Below, piece after piece: positions 23,601 through 35,014 of a DNA stretch of 64,000 bases. This DNA is from Trematomus loennbergii. Its lineage: Eukaryota > Chordata > Actinopteri > Perciformes > Nototheniidae. Position 1 is the stretch's first letter, and the number at the start of each line of letters is the position of its first letter. Position numbers and translations under genes: made by a program. The DNA is taken from positions 15,163,173 to 15,227,172 of the forward strand of contig JAAOOA010000028.1 of the NCBI GenBank assembly GCA_012861695.1, given 5' to 3'. The notes under the pieces were generated by a model, which searched no databases, was not told the DNA's origin, and worked only from the letters and a program-made list of their open reading frames with translations.

Positions 23601-25056
23601 AAACCGAGTACATGATAAGAAACTAAGTGGTAGCTTTAAGTGACTCTCAGCTGCCAGTCTCTGGAAACACCTGATTGTTTCTTCCTTTTGACTCCTTTTC
23701 TTGTCTCCCCCTCTTTCTCTTTCCTCTCTCTCCATCTGTCTCTCTCCGACTCTCCCTCATGACACTGCAGGGGATCAGTTAGGGCCAGTGTACACACAAA
23801 CTGTGGGAGTTATCTCTGTTACTCCCTTCATGACAGATGCAGTATGAAACGTTTGTTAAAATTCCTTCTTCAAAGGGTAAGCAAAATCTTTATTTTCTCT
23901 AACAAACCTGAGAGAAAGCACACAAGCTGGCATTTGAATGTGGGCTGTCACCAGGAATAAGGACTAATGAGTTATAGGAATTTTTCTCAGGGATATTTCT
24001 CTTTCTGGAGAATTAAAGGCAGGATATTGACAGATTTTAATACTTTTTAAATCTGTCTCTTTAAAGTTCACTTATTGGAGATGCACCTTAAGCTTGATCT
24101 TTTTTGATAAATACACAAGTACACTTCCTTATCGATCTCATATAGCATCTGGGTGATATTTACTTAGACTATTGCATCAGTGCAGTTTTTTATGACCCTA
24201 AAAAAATAATCTTTGTCACTACTGTCTTGTACTGACATTCTCCCATATGTTTGTCTCTAAATAGAAATGTTTATAAATGCATATTGCATGAGGCTCAACA
24301 CCCAGTTTTCAGCTGTGCCACTTATTTTGATGCAAAACCTACTTCCTTTAATAACTAAGCACAAAAACAATCTGACTGTTTAGAAACACAAACGTTGCAT
24401 ATCTCACATTCCCCTTTGTCTGCAGTGCTCCCCCTACCCCAGTCACCCCTTCCCTAGGAAAAAACACAACCAGCCTCCATCGTTACCTCGAAACAAATGG
24501 TAGTATGAATTAGCTACTAGCAGTTGCACTTTGCATTGGACCCATGATGTACTATCATAGGATTACTTTAGTGCTTCAACCCTGGCAGCCACTGCTCTCT
24601 TTACAAACCCCACTGGAGTTATATAAGAGTAATTCAGATACATTGGATAACTTTGAAATAATCAACTTGGCCTGTGTATTTTAGTCTGGAATAAGTTATT
24701 ACTTTAATTATAGGTCAACTTCTTGTTGCTAGGGATACTTGTCACGTTTAGACAGCTTTGCATGACAGATTGACGATTTCTAGGTACATTTTTAGTCATT
24801 GTACAACACAGTGTAGTGGTAGTTTATGCTACACCAGTGTGTATGACAGTGTTTTTTCAAGCAAGCTATATCGAACTTTCTACACAGAAAACCCTTCTTG
24901 TGTTGTTCAATTTGTTGACATTCATTAAAAGGATTAACATTTTTGCATTATCCTTTATATATTAGAGCTAGTGATCAAATGTTGCCTCCATTTTCCCTTC
25001 CTTCATTTCAATCTGTGATTTAGAGGAATGTCGATGGAGGACGAGGATCCAGCTCA
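20654..25056. other. AT-rich DNA, no gene recognised
   Basis: No coding frame with recognisable motifs. A GGTTAGGGTTAGG run occurs at about 22094. Most of this 4.4-kb stretch appears single-copy within the window. Confidence 0.5.
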
Positions 25057-25061
25057 ACTAC

Positions 25062-26178
25062 TGTAGGAGCCATGAAACATGTTTAGTATTCCGTTTTGTT
25101 TTAATATAAGATATTTGTTTGAGCACAATTGATTGGTTGGATTGGGTCACATGGATATGGGCGGCACTCATTATAATCCTGTTCACCTGCGTGAGGTGTG
25201 TGGAAGAGAGGGTGACACAGGGTCGTTGTACTTTTTGTTGACCAGTGGCGAGCCGTCAGGGCCCTCTAGGCCCTCTGTGAGGGCCTAAGATATTCCAAAA
25301 AATAATATTTAAAAACATTAAAAAAATATATATTTTTTTAAATATATATTTTTTAATATTATTTTTGTTATATTTTTCATTAGTTTTACCGAAAAAAAAC
25401 TTGATTTAATAAAATAACATTTCCAAAGAAATAAATCCTTCGAATCTGCCTGTTCAGTCTCTGTTTGAATGTCAGTTACTATAGCGGCCCTCTCTGCGAT
25501 TCACAGAGGGCCCGCTATAGTAACTGAACGAGAGAGTAATGTCAAATGACAGTACAATTGACCAATCATATCTTCCCTCTAAATGGGTGGGTTTTATTAT
25601 CGCGGACTTTATGACGAGTTCCGCCCGCTGTGAAACTGTTCTTGTTTCCATAGCAACAACAACTTCCTGTCAACAGCGTGAACTCGCCTTCAAAATAAAA
25701 GCACGCCAAATTACACTTAAGACATACAACTGCAATGAAAGTAACAAACACAATGCAATATCATTTTCAATGTCAAAGAACACAAATTGGGTTCACAGGT
25801 GTTGTTTTGTGTGGTAGAGGGTCGCTGTCATTGATGCGTTTTGCACCCTGGGCCGTTGTTTTGATATTCCGCTGAAGTATACGCTGTGACGTAATAACGT
25901 CTTTTATTCGAGGGAAGGGGTGGGGGTCAGAGGGCCTAGGTATAAAGCTCACGGCTCGCCACTGTTGTTGACCGCAAGTTGAAATGATTGCTCTGATTAA
26001 TATAACGATGTACATGTCCAAGGAGAATAAGTTGATCATCCCAGTTTTCATTAAACCACATTATTTTGCAACAGAGTTTTTGATCTCAGCAAGTACTTTT
26101 TTGTAGCGTGTCACACAATATCAAACAGGCCCGGCCTCAGCCTCTCAGCGACTTTGTTTGTTTCCTGCTGTCGCTATA
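25062..26178 (+). repeat. BEL/Pao 5' LTR, interrupted by a hAT element
   Basis: Starts TGTAGGAGCCATGAAACATG and ends GCTGTCGCTATA. Without the 722-bp hAT and its 8-bp duplication it is about 387 bp, against 389 bp for the 3' LTR. Few substitutions are visible between the two. Confidence 0.9.
25243..25964. mobile_element. Non-autonomous hAT element in the 5' LTR
   Basis: Perfect terminal inverted repeats CAGTGGCGAGCCGT and an 8-bp duplication TTGTTGAC at 25235-25242 and 25965-25972. The intact 3' LTR gives the empty site. It contains an internal hairpin (25472-25493 with 25505-25527) around GCGATTCAC. No transposase is recognisable. Confidence 0.95.
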
Positions 26179-26595
26179 TTTTGTCAACAAAAAAACAACA
26201 AGCACACAAGACGTAAGAAGAACCATCATCAAACAGCGCATGGATTAAGGATCTATCAAGGAGAATGGAGATAAGCAATTGTTTGAACTAATTCACGGAG
26301 GTAAGCACTGGCTGTTAATAAAGACTGCAATTTTGGAAGCCGCCTTCAACGCGGATCACAGCCAGGTAAGCCTTACCACTGAATGTGCACATTAAGCTCC
26401 ATGGAATGGACGAAGTTTGTATATTCACCGCTGTATATCTCCGCTGTACATCTCCGCTCTGTCACATTGAAGTTGCGCTGCTCTGTTGATGTGGAAATGT
26501 GATGCTTTTGGAATAATTAATTCCCTTCCGATCTGTGAGGGTGTTTTACAATCAAACAAATACACGGAGGAAGTTTGGATAATTAAACGGAGAAA

Positions 26596-28464
26596 ATGAG
26601 TCAAATATATGTTGACATGGTAAAGTGTGAAATGGACTATGGGAAAAAGTCTGCAACTTCTACTGCTTCGTCTGCATGCCTTAAAACAGAGGCTGACTTG
26701 GCAGCTTTAATGGCAAGAAAAAAACTATTAAAGGACAAACATGAACTGGAGGAAGAGGAGGAACAAATTAGGAGCAAACTTCAGATGGAGGAGGAACGAA
26801 TAAGGAGGAGAAAGGAGCAACTTCAGATGGAGGAGGATATTGCAGCACATGTGGCTAAATTAGATGTGTTGCAAACACGGAGCATCCTAAGTGGGAGAAG
26901 TTCAAAAACAAAGCATTCGGATGGAATGAACTCTTATATTGAACAAAGAAACATTAAACCACAAGTCCTCTACACTGCCAAGGACAATATAAATACTCCA
27001 CAAATGTTGCTAAACCAAAGGGAGACTAGCAATGACTTATTGGATCCAACAACACGGCCTAATGAGAACATTTCACCTTGGTTCCTTTCCTCAGAGCCAG
27101 TATCCCTTAAAAAATCCAATTTGAAAACACAAATGAATTATGAAGATCAAAACAACATACTGGGCATTATGAGAAAACAAAATGAAATAACCACACTGTT
27201 AATACAACAGCAATGTCTATCATCCCTGCCAAAGAGAGAGATTCCAGTTTTTGATGGTGACCCCTTAAAATATCACACATTTATGAAGGCTTTTGAGAAT
27301 GGTGTTGAGAAAAACACAAACAGCTACAGTGATCGACTCTATTTTTTGGAGCAGTACACTCAGGGTCATCCCAAAGGACTTGTTCGAAGTTGCCAGCATA
27401 TGGATCCAGAGAGGGGATATGTCAAGGCTAAAGCTTTAATCAGGGAGCTGTTTGGAAATGAGCAGAAAGTGGCATCTGCTTATTTGCAAAAGGCTCTTTC
27501 ATGGCCTCCTATAAGAACAGAAGATGTTAAGGCTCTGCAAGACTACAGTTTCTTCCTTAGAGCATGTGCAAACGCAATGGAAGAGGTGCAGTATTTGCAT
27601 GAGCTTGACATGGCTGCGAATATGATGATCATAATACGAAAGTTACCTTACCAATTCAGAGACAAGTGGAGAACTTTAGCCTGTGAGCTGCAGGAGAGGA
27701 ACAGCCGCAGAGCAACATTCTTTGACATCACACATTTCATTGAGAGACAAGTTAAAATCTTAACCGACCCAGTATTTGGAAACATTCAAGATGCTCCCTT
27801 CATAACACAAAATACTGGTTTAAACAGATCACAGCCTCGTTCACATTTTGTAGGAACTAGCTTTGCCACCACTGTAGCCCTTGTAGAAAATGAAACCCAG
27901 ACAGATACTGAATGGAAGGAACACATTCTGACAAAATGGAGGACATGTCTGTGCTGCGGAGGAGGTCACACCTTGGACTCATGCCATCAGCTTGAAAAAG
28001 GAACACACAAAGAGAAGATAGGCTTCTTGATGGACAAAGGTGACTGTTTGTGCGTGGGGCACATTAGCAGAAATTGCAATAAACAAATTTCCTGTTCAAA
28101 ATGTGGCTTCAAACATCCAACCATACTTCACATCCCTTCCAATGAAGCAAGAAACAATCCTGCTCAAGCCAATAATACATCAGAGTTATCAGTGGTCAGC
28201 ACACTAGTTTCAAGTGGCTTTACCGGGGCTGGTGATGACAATTGTAAACTTCCCATAGTTCCAGTGCAAGTCAAGTCAACGAAGGGCAGCAAGATTGTCA
28301 CCACCTATGCTTTCTTGGACCCAGGAAGTACAGCAGTGTTTTGTACAGAGGATCTGATGCACAAGCTTGGCCTAACTGGAAAGAAGGCGCAGATTATTTT
28401 ACGAACCATGGGCCAGGAGAGGGTCGTAAATAGCCATATTGTGTTCGGACTAGAAGTGGCTGGC
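26596..28464 (+). CDS. BEL/Pao Gag-protease polyprotein, truncated by insertion
   Basis: Begins at ATG 26596 and stays open up to a TTAA insertion at 28465; the apparent stop at 28474-28476 belongs to the inserted element. Residues about 33-92 are a charged coiled coil. Residues about 214-370 match the DUF1759 Gag core typical of BEL/Pao (it starts IPVFDGDPLKY). Zinc-knuckle cysteines and histidines lie at about 451-512; the knuckle at C484/C486/H489/C494 has CX1C rather than the usual CX2C spacing, a possible small deletion. The protease begins at residues 572-583 with FLDPGST, where D575 is the catalytic aspartate. Gag packages the element RNA in cytoplasmic particles. The insertion separates the protease from pol, so this copy is inactive. 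Confidence 0.9.
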
Positions 28465-29101
28465 TTAACCTCTTAAGCCCTGAGCCTGTTTTTCAGGTCT
28501 CAGGCTCGAAAATGACATTCCCAGAACAAATGACCATATCTTCCCTTCTAAAAGGGTTAAATTAATAATCTTTTTTCTCAAAGTAATGATAAACCTGTGA
28601 GTTGGATGTAGAAGAGTCAGAATCAATATAGATGTTTTTTATTTTAAAGAAAATTCAGATTTTACATAGTAAAAAACTGTAAATTATAGTGTCCGTCCAA
28701 ATATTCTTTTTTACTTATAGTAAAAACTTCCCTTGGATGATGGGTTAGTAGACTAAAAGCTTTAGGAATCCAAAGTACAACATATAATAAGTACCCTGTA
28801 TCAAGATTGATGCAAAACAAGTGAAATTTTACCTTTTTAGAGAGATTTAGCCAAAAAACCCCACTTCTGGGGTCATTTGGGTGGATTTGACCTATCTTTT
28901 ATTTATTTATTCATTCATTTATTTAACAGGGACAGTGCACATTAATGAACATTTCTGTAAATGTGCCAGAGTTAGTCAAGAGGCTATTTTTCATCTGTAG
29001 TCCCTGGACAGATTTTAAAAGTCAACCTAAAACACATTTCATTTTAAACAAGTAAATACAATACATTTAAAACATGCAACATACATTACTGGGATACTTA
29101 A

Positions 29102-29590
29102 AGGGGACCTATCATGCAAAATGCACGTTTGTACGTCTTTTATACATGAATATGTGTCCCCGGTGTTCCAGGGAACTCGCCAAGTGTCAGAAAACACAGC
29201 CCTCTCTATTTTCCTCCATACCCAAATCTCTAAAAAAGGGGCTGCAACGGATCTGATAAAAACTGATCCAGATTTGAACACTGTCCTGATGTCAGGACAG
29301 TGGCGCTACGGCTATTGGGCCAACTCCACCAATCAGGAGCAGACAGCCACGGCCATTGCCGTTCGAAAGCGCTGGAGACGCTGTAGTACATATGCCAGGC
29401 CTGTAGATGGTGCTGTTCTCACAGAATCAGCCCTTGCAAAAACAGAGCTAACATTTTTCAAATTGAGCGAAATGAGGCATGGCTAAAATGCATGATCTAT
29501 TTGGTATTTTGAAAAAAAAAAAGTATAAATATGCCTTGTATAGGTATGGTCCTACACTATATTATTCAAATATAGCATGATAGGTCCACT
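29102..29590. mobile_element. TTAA-flanked MITE, family 1, copy 2 (intact)
   Basis: TTAA at 29098-29101 and 29591-29594. Terminal repeats are AGGGGACCTATCATGC and GCATGATAGGTCCACT. It is 489 bp long and uninterrupted, providing the reference for the copy at 667-1974. Innermost layer of the BEL/Pao nest. Short frames inside are shared with the other copy by descent only. Confidence 0.9.
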
Positions 29591-29694
29591 TTAAATAAAA
29601 CAATTTAAAATACAGAACATTAAACAAAACAAATAAAACAAAACAAAAGAACATGTTAAAACATGCAGTGGGTTGTGAGGAGCAGAAGATTGGG

Positions 29695-32476
29695 TCAGTG
29701 TTGGCAGAGCTGATTCCTCACTAACCATATTTTGAGTTTTGATTTAAATAAAGTGAATGTGGACTGGTCTCTGATTGGAGATGGGATTGAGTTCCATTGC
29801 TGAGCAGCTTTAACAGAAAATGAAGACTGACTGAAATAACTTTTTCTGAGTGGAATAATGCAATCTCCTCTCTCTGCACCTCTTGTTACCCTAGTTGCAG
29901 TTGTGTGTATGTTAATAAACTGTCTAAGAGGAGGTGAGGTAAGGCCGTTGACAATCTTATAAAAAAGGCAAGCATTTGCATGTTTAATGAGGTTTTCCCA
30001 GCTTAGCAAGTTGTATTTTTTGAGTATTCGGCAGTGATGCGAATAAACAGATTTTTTGTCCAGTATTTTGAGTGTTTGTTTGTACAATGACTCCAGTGGT
30101 TTTAATGTTGTTGTACTGGCATGTGACCAGGTCGTTAAACAGTAGGTGATGTGTGAGAGAACCATAGTGTGTGTACATCAGAGATGCCTCAATTGACATG
30201 TAATCTCTGGTGAACTTAAAATTCGACAGACTGAATTTGACCCTATTACATATTTCTTTAACCTGAGCCTTGAAATTGAGTGTTGAATCAATCATGACTC
30301 CAAGGTACTTGTATTGTGACACCACCTGTGGCCTCTCCCCTGATACAAAAACATCTGGCGCAACACAAGAGGACTTTGTTTTGGTGAAGAAGATGCATAA
30401 TGTTTTACAAATATTTAGTTGCAAACAGCATTGTTCCAACCAAGTTGTTACATGAACCATGGTGTTTGTCAGTTCATTAGCCACTTGTGTCATATTGCTT
30501 CCATGTACATATATTACAGTGTCATCTGCATACATTTGGATGTTTGTGTCAGGACATACAGATGGTAAATAATTTAAATAGAGCGAAAATAGTAATGGTC
30601 CCAGGATTGAACCTTGTGGGACCCCTGTCGAAAGATGAAGGTCAGCAGATTCATGATTTTGAACTCTCACATACTGAGATCGGTTAAACAAATACGATTC
30701 TAACCATTTAAGTGTTTGTGAAGAAAAGTTAAAACTGGAAAGCTTAGATATGAGTATTTTATGATTGACAGTGTCGAAAGCCTTTTTTAGGTCAAGAAAC
30801 ACAGCTCCTACAACACCACCTTTATCCATTTTTGATTTGATTTGTTCTGTGAAAAAACGGTTGGCGGTCTCTGAGTATTTTGCTCTAAAGCCAAATTGCA
30901 TTGGATGCAGAGAAAATGTGCTAGTGTTTAAATGGTCAATGATTTGCTCAGACACAAGTTTCTCAGCAACCTTTGACACTGTAGGAAGGATGCTAATTGG
31001 CCTGTAGTTACAGGAAGACATGGGGTCTCCACTTTTAAATATTGGGATAACTATAGCCGGCTTCCAAACACTTGGAAACATTCCCTGACTGAAGGAGAGG
31101 TTAATCATTTTGGCAATAGGATTAGAAAGTGTTGTGCTGAGATCTTTTAGCATAACCATGTCCATGCCAAGTATATCCTTTGTTCTCGATGCTTTAAGTG
31201 ATCCAATCACTTTTATAACTTCAGATTCAGTGATATTTCTTATGCTGAAAGCCGGCTCAGTTGTATTAGCATAACAAAAATGTGTGCAGTCAGGTGAGAA
31301 ACACTGTGCAATGGTTGCAACAGAATCAATGAAGTAGTGGTTTAAACCTTCAGCTATGTCAGCTGGATTGTTTATAAGCTTTCCATTGACTTTAAGTTCA
31401 AGCTGTTTTCTTTCCTTATATTTATTTCCAGTGAATAGTTTTAACTGTTTCCAGATCATTTTAGAATTACCCCCTGCCTTGTCTATTATAGTCAAGAAGA
31501 AGTCTGCCTTAGCCTTCCGTAACTTCTTAATGACTTTGTTCCTCAGCATAGCAAAGTGATGCCTGTCATGGCTTAATTTAGTTTTGATTGATTTATTTAG
31601 GACTAGATCACGTTCTTTCATCAGTTTTAAAATATCGTCATTTATCCAAGGGACAGTGTTTTTCTTATTTTTCTGCTTGAATTTGCAATTGAAATCTCTG
31701 ATAGTGCTCTCTAATGTTTTTGAGAACATTTTACTGTCGTCTTCGTGGTCTATTCCCAGCAAAAGATCATCCCATTTAATATGTTGAACAGCATTTATAA
31801 AGGTCTCATATTTGTTTTTGGGAATTCCAAAAGAATAATTTTTCCTGAATGAAGGGCTAAATCGCCTCTTTGTTAGGTTCCTGGCGATTAGAATCATGTT
31901 GTGGTCAGAGAGACCAGTTAACATATTAAAAGATTTAAAAATTCTCTCTGGTTTATTACAAAAAATTAGATCAATTTGTGTCCTGGTGGAATTAGTGATT
32001 CTTGTAGGTCCATTGATCAGTTGCACAAGGTCAAAGTTATCGGTTATCTGTTTAAGATTCTTTCTCACAGATTTATCCTCCCAGTTGATGTTAAAATCGC
32101 CCATTATAATAACTTCTTTGTTAAAATTACATTCTCTTAATAATTTCCTAAAATTCTCATAAAATTGATTGTTTGAAGAAGGAGGCCGATAGATAGCTAT
32201 TACAACAAATGACATTTGTGGTGACAAAGTTATATTGACACCAACACATTCTAGTTCATTGCAATTAGACCACTGAATTTCACTACACTGGATGCTATCC
32301 TTCACATACACCATAACCCCGCCCCCTTTCGAGCCGTGTCTGTCTCTCCGGTAAATGTTAAAACCGGGCATGTCAAAGGCTGCTGTGGGAGCGGACTCAT
32401 GAAGCCAGGTCTCAGATAAACACAGGTAGTCTAGATTAGAGTCCAGTAAAAGATGCTGGATTTGCTCACTTTTAGA
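29695..32476 (-). pseudogene. LINE endonuclease-reverse transcriptase, frame-broken
   Basis: The frame is open upstream of its first Met at 32371 back to the break near 32476, so the true start lies in the upstream segment. Counting from that Met: the apurinic endonuclease has IMGDFNI (residues 89-95) and GLSDHN (153-158). The reverse transcriptase has LDLKKAFDTVNH (526-537), TGVPQGSILGP (582-592) and the catalytic YADD (614-617). A one-base shift in a TG/CA run near 30165 moves the C-terminus to another frame, which continues to 29695 with the usual AAQQWNSIP and FKSKLK tail motifs. All three catalytic RT regions are intact in sequence, but no single frame connects them. Confidence 0.9.
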
Positions 32477-33165
32477 TTAATGCTTCGTATGTTCAAATGT
32501 CCGCCCTTTGGCTTAGCTTTGGGATCCCAGACTGTCCTTGAGTGATTCACAGTTTGAAAGAGACTCCGGTTCCTGTTCTTCGTGATCGCCGGATTCACCT
32601 GTTTCCTGTTTACCTTTTGAGTTGTACTGTTTCCAAATGTACGTGGATTAGTACACCCAGATCCAGCGGTGTTATGAATGTCTTGCCGTGCTGGTGCATC
32701 GTCCCCCCCGCTCCTCGCCGCAGTCCGTCGTAGTCGGTCAGCACCGTACCGCGCAGCTCCAACCAGCCCGCAGCCGTCCGCCGCGACTTCCACTCCAGCT
32801 CCGACACCCGGGGTAGGCCAAACAGCACTCTGTTGGAAATGTGTATTGCGTGTAGCATCCGCCGTGATGTTGGCTTCATTCTCTGGTGTAGTTTGGTATG
32901 GACCAGGGCACGGATGAATATCTCCAGATAGCAGCAGACAGATGGTGATTAGCAGTGCATTACTTTGTTGAAGGCGAGCTTGAGGCTTTGAGTGTTTCTT
33001 TAGCTGTTTGTATAAAGATGGAAAAATGAGAGACACCGCTAGAGTGTGCTTCCCATATCCAAAGTTTCCAAGAGTTGTATGGGTTTGTTGGCTCAACAGA
33101 TCAGCCTTGTTCGCATATTGTGCCTTTTGTTGCTGGTTTATGTCAACAGATCTTAAAAAGTTCAA
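32477..33165 (-). pseudogene. LINE N-terminal region with 2A-like motif
   Basis: Starts at Met 33165. After about 80 residues it has a hydrophobic run followed by LLLSGDIHPCPGP (around residues 76-88). This resembles both the LLLSGDIHPNPGP phrase common at the start of fish LINE proteins and the D(V/I)ExNPG-P 2A ribosome-skipping consensus, here with Cys in place of Asn. A Gly/Ala/Arg-rich stretch follows. The frame then enters the endonuclease (GHLNIRSINLK) and shifts by one base in an A run near 32476; the remaining frame ends at 32431. Confidence 0.75.
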
Positions 33166-33998
33166 AAGTATGCGTGTATTAAGAGAGCTGTGACTGCACC
33201 CACTGCACCTTCCGCCATTGTGTCAGAATGAACTGTCAATCTGTCTCTCTGGCCCCCCTTGGTCGATTTTGATGAATGAAATCTCTTTATAACCGCTAGA
33301 GCCAATGGAATCGAGGGAAAGTTCTATACACACCAACACCTTAACAAATAAGGAGTGAGAGTGACGCGTGACCAAAACCGGAAGCTGCATACACTCTGGT
33401 GGCTACCATTAGCAGCTAACTTTTCCGCTCCGATTTTTACATAAAAATGGAATTATGGATTATAAATATTTTTTTCAAAGGCACAGATACATTATTAACC
33501 TATGGATTAACAGTTGTAGCCTTTTTTTTTCTTCGTTTTAATGCCATTGAACACGTCTTTTGATCTAATTGACAGCTATGGTGAGACGATCTGCCGTAAA
33601 AGCTCCGTAAAGGTACGTGTTGTGATGTCTGTGTTTTCTTCCCCTGTCGCAAGTTTGGATCGATCAGTGATGATACTATACCTAAATAATCTGTGGAGTC
33701 TCAGCTTTAATCGGATATATTGTATGTGCAGCTACGATAAGTAATAAGGGTATCTTTATCTTGAATTGTGTGCCAAAGTCAGTTTGCATTTATTCGCTCA
33801 GGGGTCATTTAGACGCTTCTTATGAGACTTGTGTTTTGTTTTGGTAAAGATGGTTCATATCTTCAGTTAGCTGAGATTCTTCCCGTTAATCTGGTGCTAC
33901 ACATTAATAGTTTCATAAATGTTAAGAAGCCCTGAGACATTGTCTCGAAAAAAAAACGGTAGGAGGGGTCCAATGGGGGGACCTTCGTCCTTAAGAGG

Positions 33999-34430
33999 TT
34001 AAAAAATGACAATTTCTTTGAACTGCCACAAAGCTACACTCAAGAGTGCATGCCTGCCAGCAGTGGGAACATTCCTAGACAAGCGGACCTACAGAGATGG
34101 CCTCATCTAAAATTGTTTAATTTGCCTGAAATAAATGCAGGGATTGGACTGTTGATAGGAACCAATGTTCCTAAGGCCTTGGAACCATTGGAAGTCATAC
34201 GCAGTGTGGATGACGGACCCTATGCAATCAGGACAATCCTAGGCTGGACAGTGAGTGGACTACTTAAAGGAGTGAGTGGGAATGCAATGGATTTGGACAA
34301 ACCAGAAGTATCTGTGAACAGAATCTCAGTTATGAATTTAGATGAACCTTGGCAACAGCAGTTCAGCACAGACTTCCCTGAATGCAGATTGGAGGAACAA
34401 GCTGGAATGTCAAGAGAGGATCTCAAGTTT
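33999..34430 (+). pseudogene. BEL/Pao post-protease remnant (start of pol)
   Basis: The BEL reading resumes after the TTAA insertion. Motifs include LLIGTNVPKALEPLEV, GPYAIRTILGWTVSG and NRISVMNLDEPWQQQF, all typical of the linker between protease and reverse transcriptase in fish BEL/Pao. The reading ends at EQAGMSREDLKF (34430), which is where RT-proximal sequence should follow. Instead the sequence becomes SURF6-like. RT, RNase H and integrase are missing. Confidence 0.85.
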
Positions 34431-34790
34431 AAGAAGTTTGCGAAGAGAGTGTTTTCTCAGCAAGAGTCGAAGAAGAAGTGTAAAAATAAAAGTTTTAAAG
34501 ATGAGAAGAAGCCTCATCCCAAATCCCAACAAAAGCCCTCTCCTTCAACGGCTGCTCAGAAAGGCCCCCGCTACAAACAAAGAAATGGAGAACAAGATGA
34601 AGTGGACCAACGTGCTCTACAAGGCCGAAGGACTCAAAATCAAAGAAGACGAGGACATGCTGCGCTCCTCGTTAAAGGAGTGGGGCGATCAAAGCGAGAA
34701 TATCATGGAGAAGATGCAGAAACGACAGGAAGAGACGGAAGAACATCCGACATCAGTGACATCTTTTCCACAATATTGACTCTTTTCGAC
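34431..34790 (+). pseudogene. surf6: SURF6-like cellular sequence captured in BEL/Pao
   Basis: Directly after the BEL segment the frame reads KKFAKRVFSQQESKKK and lysine-rich sequence. From 34585, in another frame, it reads MKWTNVLYKAEGLKIKEDED, then a WGDQSENIMEKMQKRQ block and, after a further small shift near 34732, RRKNIRHQ before a stop. The conserved C-terminal domain of surfeit locus protein 6, a nucleolar ribosome-biogenesis protein, has this order (MxWxNxLYKAEGxKI, then xxEKMQxRQxxRxxN). Compared with that domain, about ten residues are missing between SSLK and EWGDQ, and most of the central protein is absent. No introns are seen. It looks like a deleted, intronless copy of a cellular mRNA. 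Assignment is from memory of the family, without alignment. Confidence 0.75.
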
Positions 34791-35014
34791 TGACAGACTT
34801 AAATGACACTAAGGATTATCTTTGACTGAGCCTAGGTGGTGGTACCTTTTGGCCTAACTGACTTGTGACTCGTATAAAGAAAAGAAGAAGGGAAACTACA
34901 CGCATGAACTGTAACTGTATGGACTTCATTACCAAGCTATAAATGTCACATGTCTCCCATTTGAATAATGTTAGTAATTATTATGTATACTATCCTAATA
35001 ATTAGAGGCTGGTG
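34791..35014 (+). other. BEL/Pao 3' untranslated region
   Basis: Non-coding sequence between the SURF6-like segment and the 3' LTR. AGAGGCTGG at about 35004-35012 lies just before the LTR and could be part of a polypurine tract. It may be BEL sequence, SURF6 3' untranslated sequence or both. Confidence 0.5.

Larger units (their letters stand above)
28888..33225 (-). mobile_element. Near full-length non-LTR retrotransposon (LINE), minus strand
   Basis: Reads from about 33225 (5' end) to an AAAT/GAAT-type repeat tail at about 28888-28925. It contains an N-terminal protein region, an apurinic-type endonuclease and a reverse transcriptase. Two single-base frame breaks (near 32476 and near 30165) inactivate it. 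A MITE (29102-29590) sits in its 3' untranslated region. It looks like a fish CR1/L2/Rex-type lineage, but I do not assign the clade. Confidence 0.9.
28469..33998. mobile_element. Long TTAA element, copy C, inside BEL/Pao and holding a LINE
   Basis: TTAA at 28465-28468 and 33999-34002. Terminal repeats are CCTCTTAAG and CTTAAGAGG. Removing the element leaves one TTAA and brings the BEL frame back into register. The left 400 bp (28469-28880) and right 770 bp (33230-33998) align in reverse with copies A and B; the middle is a LINE (about 28888-33225). TTAA target use suggests piggyBac- or Kolobok-type mobilisation; no transposase is visible. Confidence 0.85.

Noticed and set aside
30270..32162. 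Several plus-strand frames of 60-90 residues.
   Set aside because: Antisense shadows of the LINE endonuclease-reverse transcriptase.
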